A stretch of 57,487 nt of DNA from Gracilaria vermiculophylla (GCA_019155205.2 JAHNZQ020003150.1:2081283-2138769), one strand, 5' to 3'. Positions 1 through 9,524 are shown, counted from the first letter of the stretch. Numbers and translations are program-made. Notes: a model not told the origin generated them from the letters alone.

Positions 1-221
1 GGTCGTTTGCATTTTGATGTGCTACAGACCGCCGTGGTTCAAATAAGATCTTTGTACGCTGCCACTGAAGCGCGATGCACTGTAAGATACTCTCTGCCCG
101 GCTGATAGCACAGCTCGAGATGGGCCGACGTCCTCAGGAAAAGAGGAGGAGTATGAAAGTCGTGTGACACGTACAGCGAACTAGCGCAGGAGCGCCGGAG
201 TTGCTCAACTGTTTTTCAATA
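1..221 (+). mobile_element. Miniature LTR element (TRIM-like), copy 1, cut by window start
   Basis: This is the 3' part of a short non-coding LTR element that recurs at 1792-2072, 5253-5551 and 26600-29622. A purine run at 136-151 (AGGAAAAGAGGAGGAG) directly precedes the 3' LTR at 152-221, which starts TATGAAAG and ends TTTTTCAATA. Internal sequence around 31-135 matches the other copies. The stretch that carries a tRNA-T-arm-like motif in copy 3 is replaced here by unrelated bases near 7-28. The 5' LTR and one target duplication lie outside the window. Confidence 0.85.
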
Positions 222-311
222 CGAAGACGAGAGAAGAGGCCGATTCTTGTCCACACGATGGAGCTTTCGCATGATGTGGGTGGGGGATCAAGATGGAGAC
301 AATGACAGGAA

Positions 312-313
<2 letters not shown>

Positions 314-364
<51 letters not shown>
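314..364. repeat. (GA)n microsatellite
   Basis: About 25 uninterrupted AG/GA dinucleotides. Reading frames across it on both strands encode only Arg-Glu or Ser-Leu runs and are not genes. The surrounding 222-725 stretch shows no recognisable gene. Confidence 0.97.
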
Positions 365-365
<1 letters not shown>

Positions 366-725
366 AGGCTACAAAGAGAAGGACGAAAATCGGAAGACAC
401 GGAAAAGCGTACGCAAGACGATTTAAGTACTCGTGGAGGAAAAGAATATTCAACTTTGTCAAACTATGGATAGCTAGTTTCTGGATGAGGGGTTCTGTGG
501 ATTCCTTAAGAAAGCGGAGACGCTCTGTGCAAATATGGACCACTTCGTCGATAGCCGACAGCATTCAGCAACGCCACATTCCTGTGTACCTAGTTGCGCG
601 CTGTTGAAAAATGGAACAAGCGTCGTGCAACCGTCTCATCAGCTGAACGTTGCACCACAGCCTCCTGTTATGTACTTTACCAGGCTGCACACTCATTGGC
701 CTTTAATTAAGCCCGGAATAAGGGC

Positions 726-1049
726 GACAGCTTTGCTATAGATTTATCGCAGGCTGACAAGGTAGGTTCTGCTATAGAAGCAGCTGAAGCTGATTGCATT
801 GGGTCTGCTAAAGATTCCGCTCAACCTGCTCGCATTGGGTCTGCTGAAGATTTTGCTCAAGCTGATCGCATTGGGTCTGCTCAAGGTTTTGCTCCCGCTG
901 GTCACATTAGCTGTGCTAAATATTTCGCTCACGCTGGTCGCACTGGCTTTGCTAAAGATTCAGCTCAAGCCGATTGCATTTGCTCTGCTAAAGATTCAGT
1001 TCAAGCCGATTGTATTGGCTCTGCCACAGATTGAGTTCGCGGTGGCTTA
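726..1049 (+). repeat. 36-bp minisatellite with 12-residue coding periodicity
   Basis: Nine consecutive 36-bp units begin at 726, 762, 798, 834, 870, 906, 942, 978 and 1014. In the frame starting at 726 they read as 12-residue repeats of the type IGSAKDSAQADR, with conserved Ala, Asp/Glu and Gln positions. The frame opens after a TAA near 709 without an ATG and closes with a TGA in the ninth unit. Because the unit length is a multiple of three, the other frames are also partly open: a second plus frame gives leucine-rich LGLLKILLKLIA-like repeats. It could be a decayed repeat protein or a non-coding minisatellite. Confidence 0.8.
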
Positions 1050-1434
1050 GAGTTGTTCTGTGCTTCTGTTAACCATTTCCAAAATGATTTTGAGAGCTGC
1101 GAGGTCTTGGCTGAAAGTTTTGATCGCAATCATCTAGTAAACGCTTGAGAAGGTTACGGCAATTGCTTTTTTATGTTGCAGATCTAATGCGACTGGTTTA
1201 ATCCAGAACACGTGGCTGTAGTCATACGCACTCGGATCGACGTTTTATATTCTGTAGTGCACAAGCTTATAATCATTGTTTTATACGGTGCCCATGAAGC
1301 AATAACGTGTTCTAGAGCAGTACTGAGTGTCTGTGACGATGCAAAGAATTGATTTACGTTGTTCTTGAAAACTGCTTCAGTCCTAACTTATCCATAAGCC
1401 ACAGCTTGCCGACAGCACTAGGTTCCATCTCCAC

Positions 1435-1592
1435 TACGCACCGTCTCTACTACAAGCCGTCGCCACTACGCCCCTTTGCCACTACACGCCTCCGGATCGG
1501 CGCCACTACGCTCCGTTGCCATTACACGCCGTCGCCATCTCACGCCGTTGCCATTTCACGCAGTCGCCAGCACACGTTGTCGCCAGTACGTG
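1435..1592. repeat. Degenerate ~16-bp tandem repeat (CCGTTGCCATTTCACG-like)
   Basis: Variants of a CCGTCGCCA-[CT]-TACACG unit follow one another, most regularly at 1517-1592 with a period near 16 bp. No protein is recognised. From 1050 to 1434 I see no gene or repeat. Confidence 0.6.
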
Positions 1593-1664
1593 CAAAAGTA
1601 GGTTGAGAAGTACAAAGCTTCGAGTCAACACAGTATTGTTTTATCTAAGGATCTTGGCTTCTTG
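1562..1664. repeat. Dispersed repeat shared with 23787-23882
   Basis: The segment from CAGCACACG(T/C)TGTCGCCAGTACG to TCTTGGCTTCTTGTC occurs here and at 23787-23882, with roughly 70 percent identity by eye. Such a paired conserved block may be part of an LTR or another dispersed element; no coding content is seen. Confidence 0.6.
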
Positions 1665-1791
1665 TCTTACTTCCTTAAACCCTTATGGTAGAACTGTGCT
1701 TATTTCTACAACACCACTTCTCCGTCGCGCCCCGCGTCTTGTGCGACTACGCCCGCCTCCGCCGTTTCCTGGCGCCTCGGCATTGCCTGCC

Positions 1792-2072
1792 TAGGAAAAA
1801 GCACTTGAGCAACTCCGGCGGTCCTGCGCTGGTTCGCTGCACGTGTCATACTACTTTTATACTCCTCCCCCATTCTTGAGGATGTTAGCCCCATCTCAAG
1901 CTGTCGTTGGCCGGGCAAGGTATGTCTTACAGTGCATCGTGCACTCAGTCGCAGAGTACAGATGTCTTATTCGAACCATGGTGGGACTCGAAGCTGCGAC
2001 CGTTGTATCTTGGCCCAAAGCTAGGAAAAAAAGCAGACAAGCAACTCCTGTATTTATCACACTACTTTGGTA
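1792..2072 (-). mobile_element. Miniature LTR element (TRIM-like), copy 2, diverged
   Basis: This is an inverted, diverged copy. The left repeat at 1792-1861 (TAGGAAAAAGCAC to CTTTTATA) is followed by the pyrimidine complement of the polypurine tract (CTCCTCCCCC). Internal sequence matches copy 3, and TTGGCCCAAAGC at about 2010-2021 stands where the primer site should be. The right repeat at 2022-2072 is shortened by an internal deletion. No matching target duplication is found, as expected for an old copy. Confidence 0.75.
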
Positions 2073-2600
2073 AGCGCTTGGGAGTAGTTGATGACGAGTG
2101 TCGGGGTCTACGTGCTCGAGCGTGTGCGACAATAGCGAACTTTGAGAGTGGGATATAGGGCGCGCGCAGAAAACGAGACAACGGGTACACCCCTGGCGTC
2201 TACTGTCCTGCAGCGTTTGTCGGTGACGCGCACGGGGTTTCTTTCTTAGGTTGCACACGGGCAATGAGCTTTTTGGAAAGTAATGAAAGCAAGCTCAGAT
2301 CTGATAGGCCTACCCGCGTCTCGCGAACGGAAATATGGGGGAAATACATCGGCTCACTAGATTCAGTCAGGCGCATCCAAACAATCTGTACGTGCCCGGT
2401 AATTCTCGTAGCGTAGAAGCAAGGGCGTCCGCACAGCCATTGGCCGTGCTTTCAACGCGCAATGAACATTTCGCAACATATACTTAGCTATCGATGTTAT
2501 TCCAAAGGGAAATACAACTTGAAACCTTTTGAGTTCAATCCAAGCGTTGAATGGTGCTGAACAGTAAGGCGCATCACGACAGCGTGTAAAGGTGGCCATG
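2073..2600. other. No recognisable gene
   Basis: I see short unconvincing reading frames only, with no repeat shared elsewhere in the window and no RNA gene. Confidence 0.5.
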
Positions 2601-3860
2601 TGGCGGAGGGGCGCGCGCGCGCGGGTGGAAGTGGCTTCTAGAAACGGCTTCCGGAAACGGCTAACGGAAGGGTGGCGCGTCGGCGTGCGTCACGCGGCGA
2701 GCACGCGCCGATGAGCGCCGCGCGCGGCGGCGGCGGCGGGCGGATGGGGGGTTGGCGGGTGGACGGGGGGCGGACTGCGGGCGGGCGGCGGGCGGACGGC
2801 GTGCGTGGGCGCGCGACGTGGGCGCGCGCGGCGGTGGGGCGGACACGCTGGCGTGCGCACTTTCGGTGCGGTCGTGATCTACAGCGGCTGGGTGGCAGCG
2901 GCGACGGCGGTGGCGCTACGCTGCGCGGGGCTACGCGACGCGGCGGCGTCGGTGACTCGCGCGAGCGCGGAATGCATGGCGCGCGCGCGAGAGCGACCAA
3001 CGCGGTGCAGTGCAGCGGCGAAGGAGGCGGCGAAGAAGGCGGCAATGGAGGCGTACAAAGGCGGCGGCGCGGTGCGGCAACTGGGCAGCGAAGCAAAACG
3101 GACGTGGCGGGGGGCGCGGCGCGCATCACGAGACTGCGCGCGCCGTCACGAGGCTCTTCGCGAGCGCGAGTTGCACCAACGCTGCGGCGGAGGCGGCGCC
3201 CGTAGGGATTGGCACTGCGGGTGCTGAGCCGGTGGCGGCGGGGCGCGGCGGTGGATCGCGGCGTTGTCCGTGCGGCGGCTGCGGCGGCTGCGGCGGCGCG
3301 TTCGACGGGCGCGCCCGAGGTGTGATGCGGCCACAGCGCGCAGAAAGCTGAGCGGCGCGCCGTACGCGCGCGGCCATAGTGCGCCTGGTGGTGTGGCGGC
3401 GCGAAAGCGCCGCAAGATGCGCTGGTGCGCAATGAGCGAAAAACGGCCGCGGGCAATTGCAAAAACGCGCGTGTTGCGCGCATCTGCTGCGCACGCGCGC
3501 CGCCACGCGGCAACGACCGCGCAATCTTATCGCACCGCCGCCGCGCCGCTGCGTGGACAGATCACCGCGACGCACACGGCGCATTGGTTTTTCACTTCTT
3601 TTCGACGGCGCCGCCGCGCGCGCCCGCCGCCGGGGCGCCGCCGCAGCCTTTAAAAGCGCCGCCGCCGCGCCGCGGCAGAGCGAGGCACCACCCTCCGCTG
3701 CACCGCGCGTCCGCGCCCGCCGCGCCCGCCGCGCCCGCCGCGCCCTCCGCGCCCGCCGCGCCCTCCGCGCCCGCCGCGCCCGCCCTCCCGCCCCCCCCTC
3801 CCCCCCAGCTCCGCCGTGCAACCACCGCCGCAGCCCCTCCACCGCCGCCACCGTGTGGTG
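2601..3860. other. GC-rich low-complexity block with CGG/CCG and CGCGCCCGC arrays
   Basis: This is an extremely GC-rich block of CGG/GCG trinucleotide-rich sequence. Long open frames exist on both strands (for example 2638-3513 minus) but encode Arg/Ala/Pro/Gly-rich text with no domain, which is what biased composition gives by chance. At about 3706-3790 CGCGCCCGC-type units repeat in tandem; a shorter relative is at 25084-25167. It may be a CpG-island-like region or a GC satellite. I cannot support a gene. Confidence 0.6.
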
Positions 3861-4056
3861 ACCTTACGTTGTGTACATCTGTCATTTCCCTGCTTAGATG
3901 TCTTGTCATCGCCGCTGTCTCCGCATGCCCGTGAGAGGCACCCCACTTTGGACGCTTCTTCAACCGCTCAAAGGCTGTTGATGAGTCTTGAGATCAAGTC
4001 AATTCCCTTATGGAGATAGAGAGGGGGCAATTAAGAGGGAGTTTGATTCCTGATAT

Positions 4057-4446
4057 TTGATCTTGCGTGGTTTAGAAATGGCAGAAATTGAAGAGAGAGA
4101 CTTGTGGGTCTTGTATGGTCCACTTCTCTTTGACTTGGTGGATACCATACAAAACTTCAAACTGGAATTTGAGCTTGTCGCTGGCAGAGCTCGGGGGACA
4201 ACGTTTTCAAAGGAAGGGATGACTTGGAAACTCTATTATTCTGATCGTGCCAATCCAAGCATTATGAAGGGCTTCGCACACGTTATTTTGCTCAATGAAG
4301 TCGTTGCGTGGTCATACTACTTTTCTTTGCTGCCCAATGTTGATCGTTTACAGGCTTTGACGAGGACGTTCTTACTCGGAACCAGAATGCTATCGGAGTC
4401 CCTTTTGCTATCGCTGGAGGCTGATGTTTGTGCTTGTCGCTTGTGA
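4057..4446 (+). CDS. Hypothetical protein fragment, 129 residues or shorter
   Basis: An open frame of ordinary composition, unlike the GC-rich block upstream. A better start is the ATG at 4078 (MAEIEERDLW). It reads as a soluble protein with charged N terminus, aromatic core segments (WSYYFSLLP) and no signal peptide. I recognise no family. It sits just before an inverted duplication (4676-4826), so it may be part of a rearranged gene. Coding status is uncertain. Confidence 0.35.
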   Translation: MILRGLEMAEIEERDLWVLYGPLLFDLVDTIQNFKLEFELVAGRARGTTFSKEGMTWKLYYSDRANPSIMKGFAHVILLNEVVAWSYYFSLLPNVDRLQALTRTFLLGTRMLSESLLLSLEADVCACRL

Positions 4447-4675
4447 CTGTGGCTATTTCCTGCCCCGCCGTTCTAAAATGGAAATGATGCTTTTTGTAGA
4501 ATGGTCCAAGCTCCGGAATATAATCGAAGAGCAATGCGTGGGACTAACTTGTGAAATGGTTTGAGATTAAATCAAGCTTTCGCTGACAGATCCGATGATT
4601 TTTGCTGGAGAGCCCCAAGATCCCATTTTGTTCAAGCTTCCGCAATATTCACGGATACTCGTCTCGCATGCCAAG

Positions 4676-4826
4676 TATACCCGGAGCCATTGAGAGACTA
4701 CAACGTTGCTTTGGAGTAAATCCAGATTATAAGTTTGATTTACTGATACCTTTCTTGCACCTCAAACTTATAATCTGGATGGACTCCAAAACGACTTTGG
4801 AGTCTCCCAAGGGCTCCCGGTATGCG
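4676..4826. repeat. Inverted duplication, ~63-bp arms, 23-bp loop
   Basis: The arms 4676-4738 and 4762-4826 are reverse complements of each other, imperfect outside but with a perfect 18-bp core (TCCAGATTATAAGTTTGA at 4721-4738 and its complement at 4762-4779). Both arms encode, in opposite directions, the same peptide pattern (IPGA-x-x-RLQ-x-x-FGV-x-PDYKF). It is therefore an inverted copy of a coding segment, not a random palindrome. A transcript would form a long hairpin. Confidence 0.85.
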
Positions 4827-5099
4827 TGAAAACAATCCATGAGAAACATGAACAATGTAAAAGACTTCAGAAGACGTTCCAATCTGTACGGGCGCCGGAA
4901 GATCACTGCACTTCATTGGTTCTGGATTGATGCTGGCGGGAAGCAGAGTAGCGTTCCGCTTGTGGATAGTGTCTATGTAAAATTCTGCGCGACGCGCCTC
5001 CTCTGAGATATTGTTAGGACGATAGGCGTCTGATTGATAAATGCGAATAATTTCTCTCAGATTGTCCTCGGATATGTGGCGGCCGAAGCTTGAGGACAC
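4740..5099 (-). pseudogene. Unrecognised gene fragment ending in the inverted duplication
   Basis: A 119-residue minus frame (MSSSFGRHISEDNLREIIR start) with normal composition. Its C-terminal part (IPGALGRLQSRFGVHPDYKF) is the segment duplicated in inverted orientation at 4676-4738. I do not recognise the family. No membrane segment or signal is evident. It is probably a fragment of a host gene rearranged by the inverted duplication; a truncated exon is the alternative. Confidence 0.4.
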
Positions 5100-5444
5100 A
5101 AAAGCCCTGAGATGTTGTAGCTTATACCCATATCTGGCTATGTTTAGTAGGCTGATGAGTAATAACTAAGTAGAAAAAGAGGAGCTCGTTTGGGGTCGTT
5201 AGAAACGATTTGAAATGAATTTTCAAAAGAAGAGGCGTTTCCATACAGGCATTATGGAAAACAGCTGAGCAACTCCGGCGCTCCTGCGCTGGTTCGCTGT
5301 ACGTGTCACATGACTTTCATACTCCTCCTCCTTTCCTGAGGACGTCGGCCCATCTCGAGCTGTGCTGTCAGCCGGGCAGAGAGTATCTTACAATGCATCG
5401 CGCTTTCAGTGGCAGCGTACAAAGATCATATTTGAACCACGGCG

Positions 5445-5455
5445 GGGCTTGAACC
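5445..5455 (-). promoter_or_regulatory. Pol III box B-like / tRNA T-arm-like motif inside TRIM copy 3
   Basis: The minus strand reads GGTTCAAGCCC, a close match to the box B consensus GGTTCRANYCC. It sits in a hairpin GTGGG-TTCAAGC-CCCGC that has the shape of a T arm. A weaker box A-like stretch (AACCAGCGCAGGAG) lies in the LTR upstream. It may drive Pol III transcription or may be captured tRNA sequence. Confidence 0.5.
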
Positions 5456-5470
5456 CACGACCCCTGTATC

Positions 5471-5482
5471 TGGGCCCATAAC
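5471..5482 (-). other. Primer-binding site matching initiator tRNA-Met anticodon arm
   Basis: TGGGCCCATAAC on the plus strand, directly abutting the LTR at 5483. The element strand reads GTTATGGGCCCA, which pairs with CTGGGCCCATAAC of eukaryotic initiator tRNA-Met. Drosophila copia is known to prime from a 5' half of this tRNA. The same site is at 29540-29551, 46874-46884 and, with one change, 16082-16092. Confidence 0.8.
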
Positions 5483-5752
5483 TATGGAAAACAGCTGAGC
5501 AACTCCGGCGCTCCTGCGCTGGTTCGCTGTACGTGTCACATGACTTTCATAGGCATGCCCTTGGATGTGACTGCTCGTACAACGGCTGCATAGTGCCCAA
5601 GTCATTGGGGTCAAACGTGCGGTATATCCAATGTCTGACGAATGCCATGCAAAGATCACTTCGACCGAAGCTGAACAAAAGAAACGGTACAAACACACGG
5701 ATAATAAAAAAGTCCTGTACGTGTGATTGCAATATCTCGAAGTGCTCTTGGC

Positions 5753-6094
5753 TTATTTTTTCACAAATGACGGCCATCTTGGTCGGGGTATGAGATAACG
5801 CACAGCACCTGCGTGAGATAATGGCTTATACATTTCCATATGAGAGCTTTGCATGTCATATGAGACAACCTCCAATATCTTCAAATGGTGGTGGAAAACT
5901 ATCTGCAAGAAAGAGCCAGCTTGGATTTGTCCGCACAGTTCTTCGGATTGTTGTGCATACTTGCTGCGCGCACAATCGTCATCTGCGGTATCCAAGCTGC
6001 TCCAGAGATATCCGACGCTCTCTAAGAACATTTTTTTCGAAGAAAACGCTTTGGGATGCAACTGGTGAGAGTCATTGTCTAGAATGAAATCCAT
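5753..6094 (-). pseudogene. Unrecognised protein fragment
   Basis: A 113-residue minus frame of normal composition, with a His/Asp-rich start (MDFILDNDSHQLHPK) and Cys residues, followed in another frame by 5547-5777 minus (MAVICEKISQEHFEIL). The two frames overlap and may be a single gene with a frameshift. No family is recognised. The insertion of TRIM copy 3 at 5551 borders this region, so it may once have disrupted it. From 6100 to 6870 I see no convincing gene. Confidence 0.3.
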
Positions 6095-7004
6095 AGAATC
6101 CCCTTGCAGAGCTTCGTGAATTTGATGGAGAAGCCTGCGTTCCTTTTTGTGTTCCTACAAGTGGCGGAGTCGACACGAGACATTGCGATAATGTGCCACC
6201 TTGCAGCGTCAGAAAACTCAACCTACACGGACCCGAATGCAACCGTGGCGTGGACACATGCGCCAACAATCAAGGTAAGTGCAGGCGAGACAGGCTACAA
6301 ATGTATTCATCTGATGTGAAACGAAATTAGACTGTTAACCTCATCCTCAACTGAAATTTATAGACTGATTTGAGCGTCAAATCTTTCTTGGGTTGAGAAT
6401 CCAGTGAACAGTTCCAGCTTATGTTCACAGACGGTTACGTCGTGGTACAACCATTTGAAGAGAAACGCTGGGAACAATCTGCGGCATACGCATACCCAGC
6501 ACAACGTATTTTTCGAGTATTTGTCTCGACAAACAAGCTTCTCTTTCCTATCAAGTAGAAACTTATGCTCCGGTACCGTTTATACATCATTCGTGGTCTA
6601 CAGAAAAGGAAAAAAAAGTGGGATGCATTCAATCGAGCTGGTTCATGTCTAGAGAGAATCTTTCTTGTAAGCAAGCTGTAAATCGCCTCTTCATCCATTA
6701 CAAATAGGCCGTGTCCCCGTTTTCAAATACCGCCCATCCTGTGCCCTGGACGAACGATTCCATCCCACAAAGGCTTAGGCAGCAATATAACCATACATGC
6801 TTTACAACGGTACAAAACTGAAGAGTGATACACATGAAGAGCGCAGTGTTCATGATACCTGCAGTGGGTCTCACAGTTCTTGCTCTGCGGGGGAAGGCGT
6901 CCAGCTTTTCAGTTCTTTTTGCGGCGTCGTTCTTAAGCCCACACCATCTTCGCCAAGGTAGTAATCATCCGGCGGTGCCTGCCGTGAGATGGAAGGCACT
7001 TCTC

Positions 7005-7322
7005 CTACCGGTGTTCTTGATCTCCTATCCAAAGTTCTCTCGTGAACATTAGCGATTCGGCAAGACCCACGGCCTGTTTGACCATCCAGCGATGAAGTTC
7101 CACTTGGTTCTTGAGCGTGAGTCGATGGCGTTTGTACACTGGTCTCTTGGTGACCACTCTTTCGTACTCGGGACAACGACCTACGCACCATAGCATACCA
7201 CATTCACAGGGCCGCTTTTCGATCTGCACCCTCTTCGAGCTCTCTTTGTACCCGGCAAGCCCCGCGCCGACCTTGACATCGACACCAGCCGCCATGATGC
7301 ACGTGGAGTACCTATCGGACAA
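7005..7322 (-). CDS. Hypothetical Cys-rich small protein or exon
   Basis: A 105-residue frame, MSDRYSTCIMAAG start. It contains a compact cysteine cluster (CECGMLWCVGRC) followed by a basic stretch (TKRPVYKRHRLTLKNQ). It might be a small metal-binding module or a downstream exon of the membrane-protein gene at 7356-8068, which is on the same strand 33 bp upstream. An overlapping minus frame (6871-7203) is Ser/Pro-rich and unconvincing. No family assigned. Confidence 0.35.
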   Translation of the reverse strand: MSDRYSTCIMAAGVDVKVGAGLAGYKESSKRVQIEKRPCECGMLWCVGRCPEYERVVTKRPVYKRHRLTLKNQVELHRWMVKQAVGLAESLMFTRELWIGDQEHR

Positions 7323-7355
7323 CAGGACGTGGTCGCCGTTGTACTTTGTGTTCCA

Positions 7356-8068
7356 TTACGCTAGGTAGCTAAACGCCTTGCTGCTGTCGACCAAATCAGC
7401 CGCGGTTTCCTGTCGCGTACTAACAGCATCCATGCCCTCGATAACGGCACTGGAGATAATGTCCTCGCGAGCGGCTTCCGGAATGTTTTGCATCTCTGCT
7501 CTGAGAGCGTGTCGCACCTGCGCTACGCGTATGCCCTTCACACAAGTGGCTTGGGCGTAGAGTTTGAGCCCGTCGACGCTCAGGTCTGCGATGGTGTCTA
7601 GCCGGTTGTTGGCGGCTTCCTGCAATGCAAACGCGCGCAGCTGTTTCAAAGGCGCATCGGAGCGACTCTTCTGTAGACGGTATAGCAGGTAGAAACAGAC
7701 GGGAAGCGCGAGCATCGCCACCATGATCAGAGTGATGAGGAGACGAAATGTGGATATTCCGGCGGGGCCGGCGCGAGCATCACCACCATGATCAGTGTGA
7801 TGAGGAGTCGAAATGTGGATATTCCGGCGGGGCCGGCGCGAGCGTCGCGATTAGGCGAAAGCTCGGGCGCGGCCGGGGGGATGGAAGACGGAGCGGCAGA
7901 TGCGGAGGGCGAGTAGCTGGTGGCGTGTGGCAGTGGGTGGTACATGACCGTCGGCTGGAGGTGTAATCGCGGCGAATCCATTGAGCAAAGGCTTGCGTGG
8001 TCGCTATTCAGCGAAATGGAACGCCAAAGGCGCGTGCGAGGGGGGTTGGAGGCACAGGCCGGGCGCAT
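7356..8068 (-). pseudogene. Single-pass membrane protein gene broken by a 65-bp tandem duplication
   Basis: The minus strand encodes a basic and Ser/Pro-rich N terminus, then a hydrophobic segment (FRLLITLIMV then MLALPVCFYLLYRL) and a soluble Ala/Glu-rich helical C-terminal part with AQVRHALRAEMQNIPEAARE. The two halves are in different frames because a 65-bp unit (7717-7781 and 7782-7846, nearly identical) is tandemly duplicated across the membrane segment. Because 65 is not a multiple of three, the frame breaks. With a single unit the reading would run through the membrane segment. Family unknown. Alternatives are an assembly error or a polymorphic allele. Confidence 0.6.
7717..7846. repeat. 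65-bp direct tandem duplication
   Basis: Two adjacent copies run from GCATC(G/A)CCACCATGATCAG to GGGGCCGGCGCGA and differ at about three positions. The duplication lies in the membrane-segment codons of the 7356-8068 gene and shifts its frame. Confidence 0.9.
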
Positions 8069-9524
8069 TAGGGAGAGCAGCGGCGGGGACGGGGCACCGC
8101 GAGTGAGGTGGAGATAGAGGTGCCAGCGACGATGGGGCGTGTAAAATATGACAATGCGGTGGCTCTTCTCGAAATGCGCTCAGCTGTTGCGCCGATGCTG
8201 CCAAGTCACAGGTGTAACATACAGCTGCAGCGCTCTGACGCTGCGCCACGCGACGCACGCGGTCCACGTCGCCTGTCTCGTGAGCAAGTGCGTAGCGCCT
8301 CACTGCTCTATTACACGTAGCCTGTTGTCCTCATACTTGAGTAGATCTCATCGCTGCTGCCGTTGCTACTTCCCCCCCCCCCAAAGAATACCCCGAAGCG
8401 ACGCTTTTGTAGACTCTTCTGCATCACCCTGCCTCTGCCGCCACGATGCCACGGCTTCCATGGTGGGGACTACGTCTGTCAAGCTGAATGAGCAGTCAGA
8501 TGATAAGAGTTGACTCGCGTCAAGTATCCAGATGTCAAGAGTTGGGAACTTCGACCAGATGGACGAAACCCCGAGAATCCAGAGTGAAGGGGGGTGTCGA
8601 TGAGCTGACATGGGTTGTTATTTGCGTTTGGCATGGTACCGTTGTGGACCACAAGATTACATGATTCACTCGAGATTGAGGAAGCTAGCGTGAGACTTTG
8701 CAGACGGCGCCAATGAATGCGAGGTGATGTTCTGGCGACTAACGCGACCGTTTTGTGGCCTTTGACTGTGTTGGTCGCGGAGGCAGGCCGAGGATGTCAT
8801 TACAATGAACGCGCTTGGAAGCGTGCGACACCACGGCGGCCAGCACCCCCCCAGGAGACGCCCGCGGACACGGGCACATTTCAAGAGGGTTGCGAGCATG
8901 TAGAAAGTGTGGCATGGCACTACTATCAACGGTCAGCTCAAGATCATTTCCCGTGAGTTATGCGCCAAAAGCGCATTGCATTCTGGCACCTTAGGAGACG
9001 TTCGCCATGTGGACCACGAACCATGAAAAGCCCGATGTCTGGTGTGGGGCTTGTCGTCACCCAACGGCAGATGTCAGAAACACAGAATTGTTTTTGTGAG
9101 GGGTGGATGGGTCCATCGCTCTCGCCTATCCGCCGAGTAAGAGCAATAATCGACAACGGCTGGTTTGTTGAGGTGAAGTTCACAACGTCTCCACCGATGT
9201 GGTAGTCGCAATGCAGCGCCTGCCAGGAGATTGGACGAGGGCCGCAGTGAGGGGGTGTTCATCTTCAAGGGGATGTGAGCGATGGTTTGAGCGTTGGTGA
9301 TGAGCAAGGGGGCTTCCGTGCGACCGTCGCGGCGCGGTGCGGGTATCGGAAACTGCCTCTGATCTCACGACTAGACAGCAAGCTGAGGTGGCGCCACGCA
9401 TGACAGGTAGTCCACGTCATCTCTTCGCACGACGCTTCGCGCTCTACGCGCAGCTGGTCATCGCCATCATCTCCGGTGGGGCTGCCGCCGCCGCCGTCGT
9501 CGTCGTCGTCGCCGGGAGCGAAGA
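8069..9524. other. No recognisable gene
   Basis: Short frames on both strands without a recognisable domain. A C10-12 run lies near 8372-8383. GC rises towards the METTL-like pseudogene. The last 200 bases contain GCC/GTC trinucleotide runs that give Asp- or Ala-rich text in opposite frames. Confidence 0.45.

Larger units (their letters stand above)
5253..5551 (-). mobile_element. Full-length 299-bp miniature LTR retrotransposon (TRIM/SMART), copy 3
   Basis: Two 69-bp direct repeats, identical by eye, lie at 5253-5321 and 5483-5551. On the plus strand each starts TATGGAAAAC and ends GACTTTCATA. A perfect 5-bp target duplication, GGCAT, flanks the element (5248-5252 and 5552-5556). Read on the minus strand, the 5' LTR is followed immediately by GTTATGGGCCCAG, the complement of the initiator tRNA-Met anticodon arm. 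An AGGAAAGGAGGAGGAG purine tract touches the 3' LTR. The 161-bp interior has no coding capacity, so movement must depend on proteins from another element. Identical LTRs imply a recent insertion. Confidence 0.95.

Noticed and set aside
134..607. Frames through the (GA)n repeat on both strands
   Set aside because: They consist of Ser-Leu or Arg-Glu runs from the microsatellite.
2638..3513. Long minus open frame of 291 codons, and similar long frames at 3126-3851 and 56814-57479
   Set aside because: Both strands and several frames are open at once, and the text is Arg/Ala/Pro/Gly-rich without any domain. This is expected from stop-poor GC-rich DNA.
5253..5551. tRNA-derived SINE instead of a miniature LTR element
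   Set aside because: Identical direct repeats at both ends, a primer site and purine tract touching them, TATGAAA/TTTCATA ends and a 5-bp duplication fit an LTR element. There is no A-tail. The box B-like motif is kept as a separate observation.
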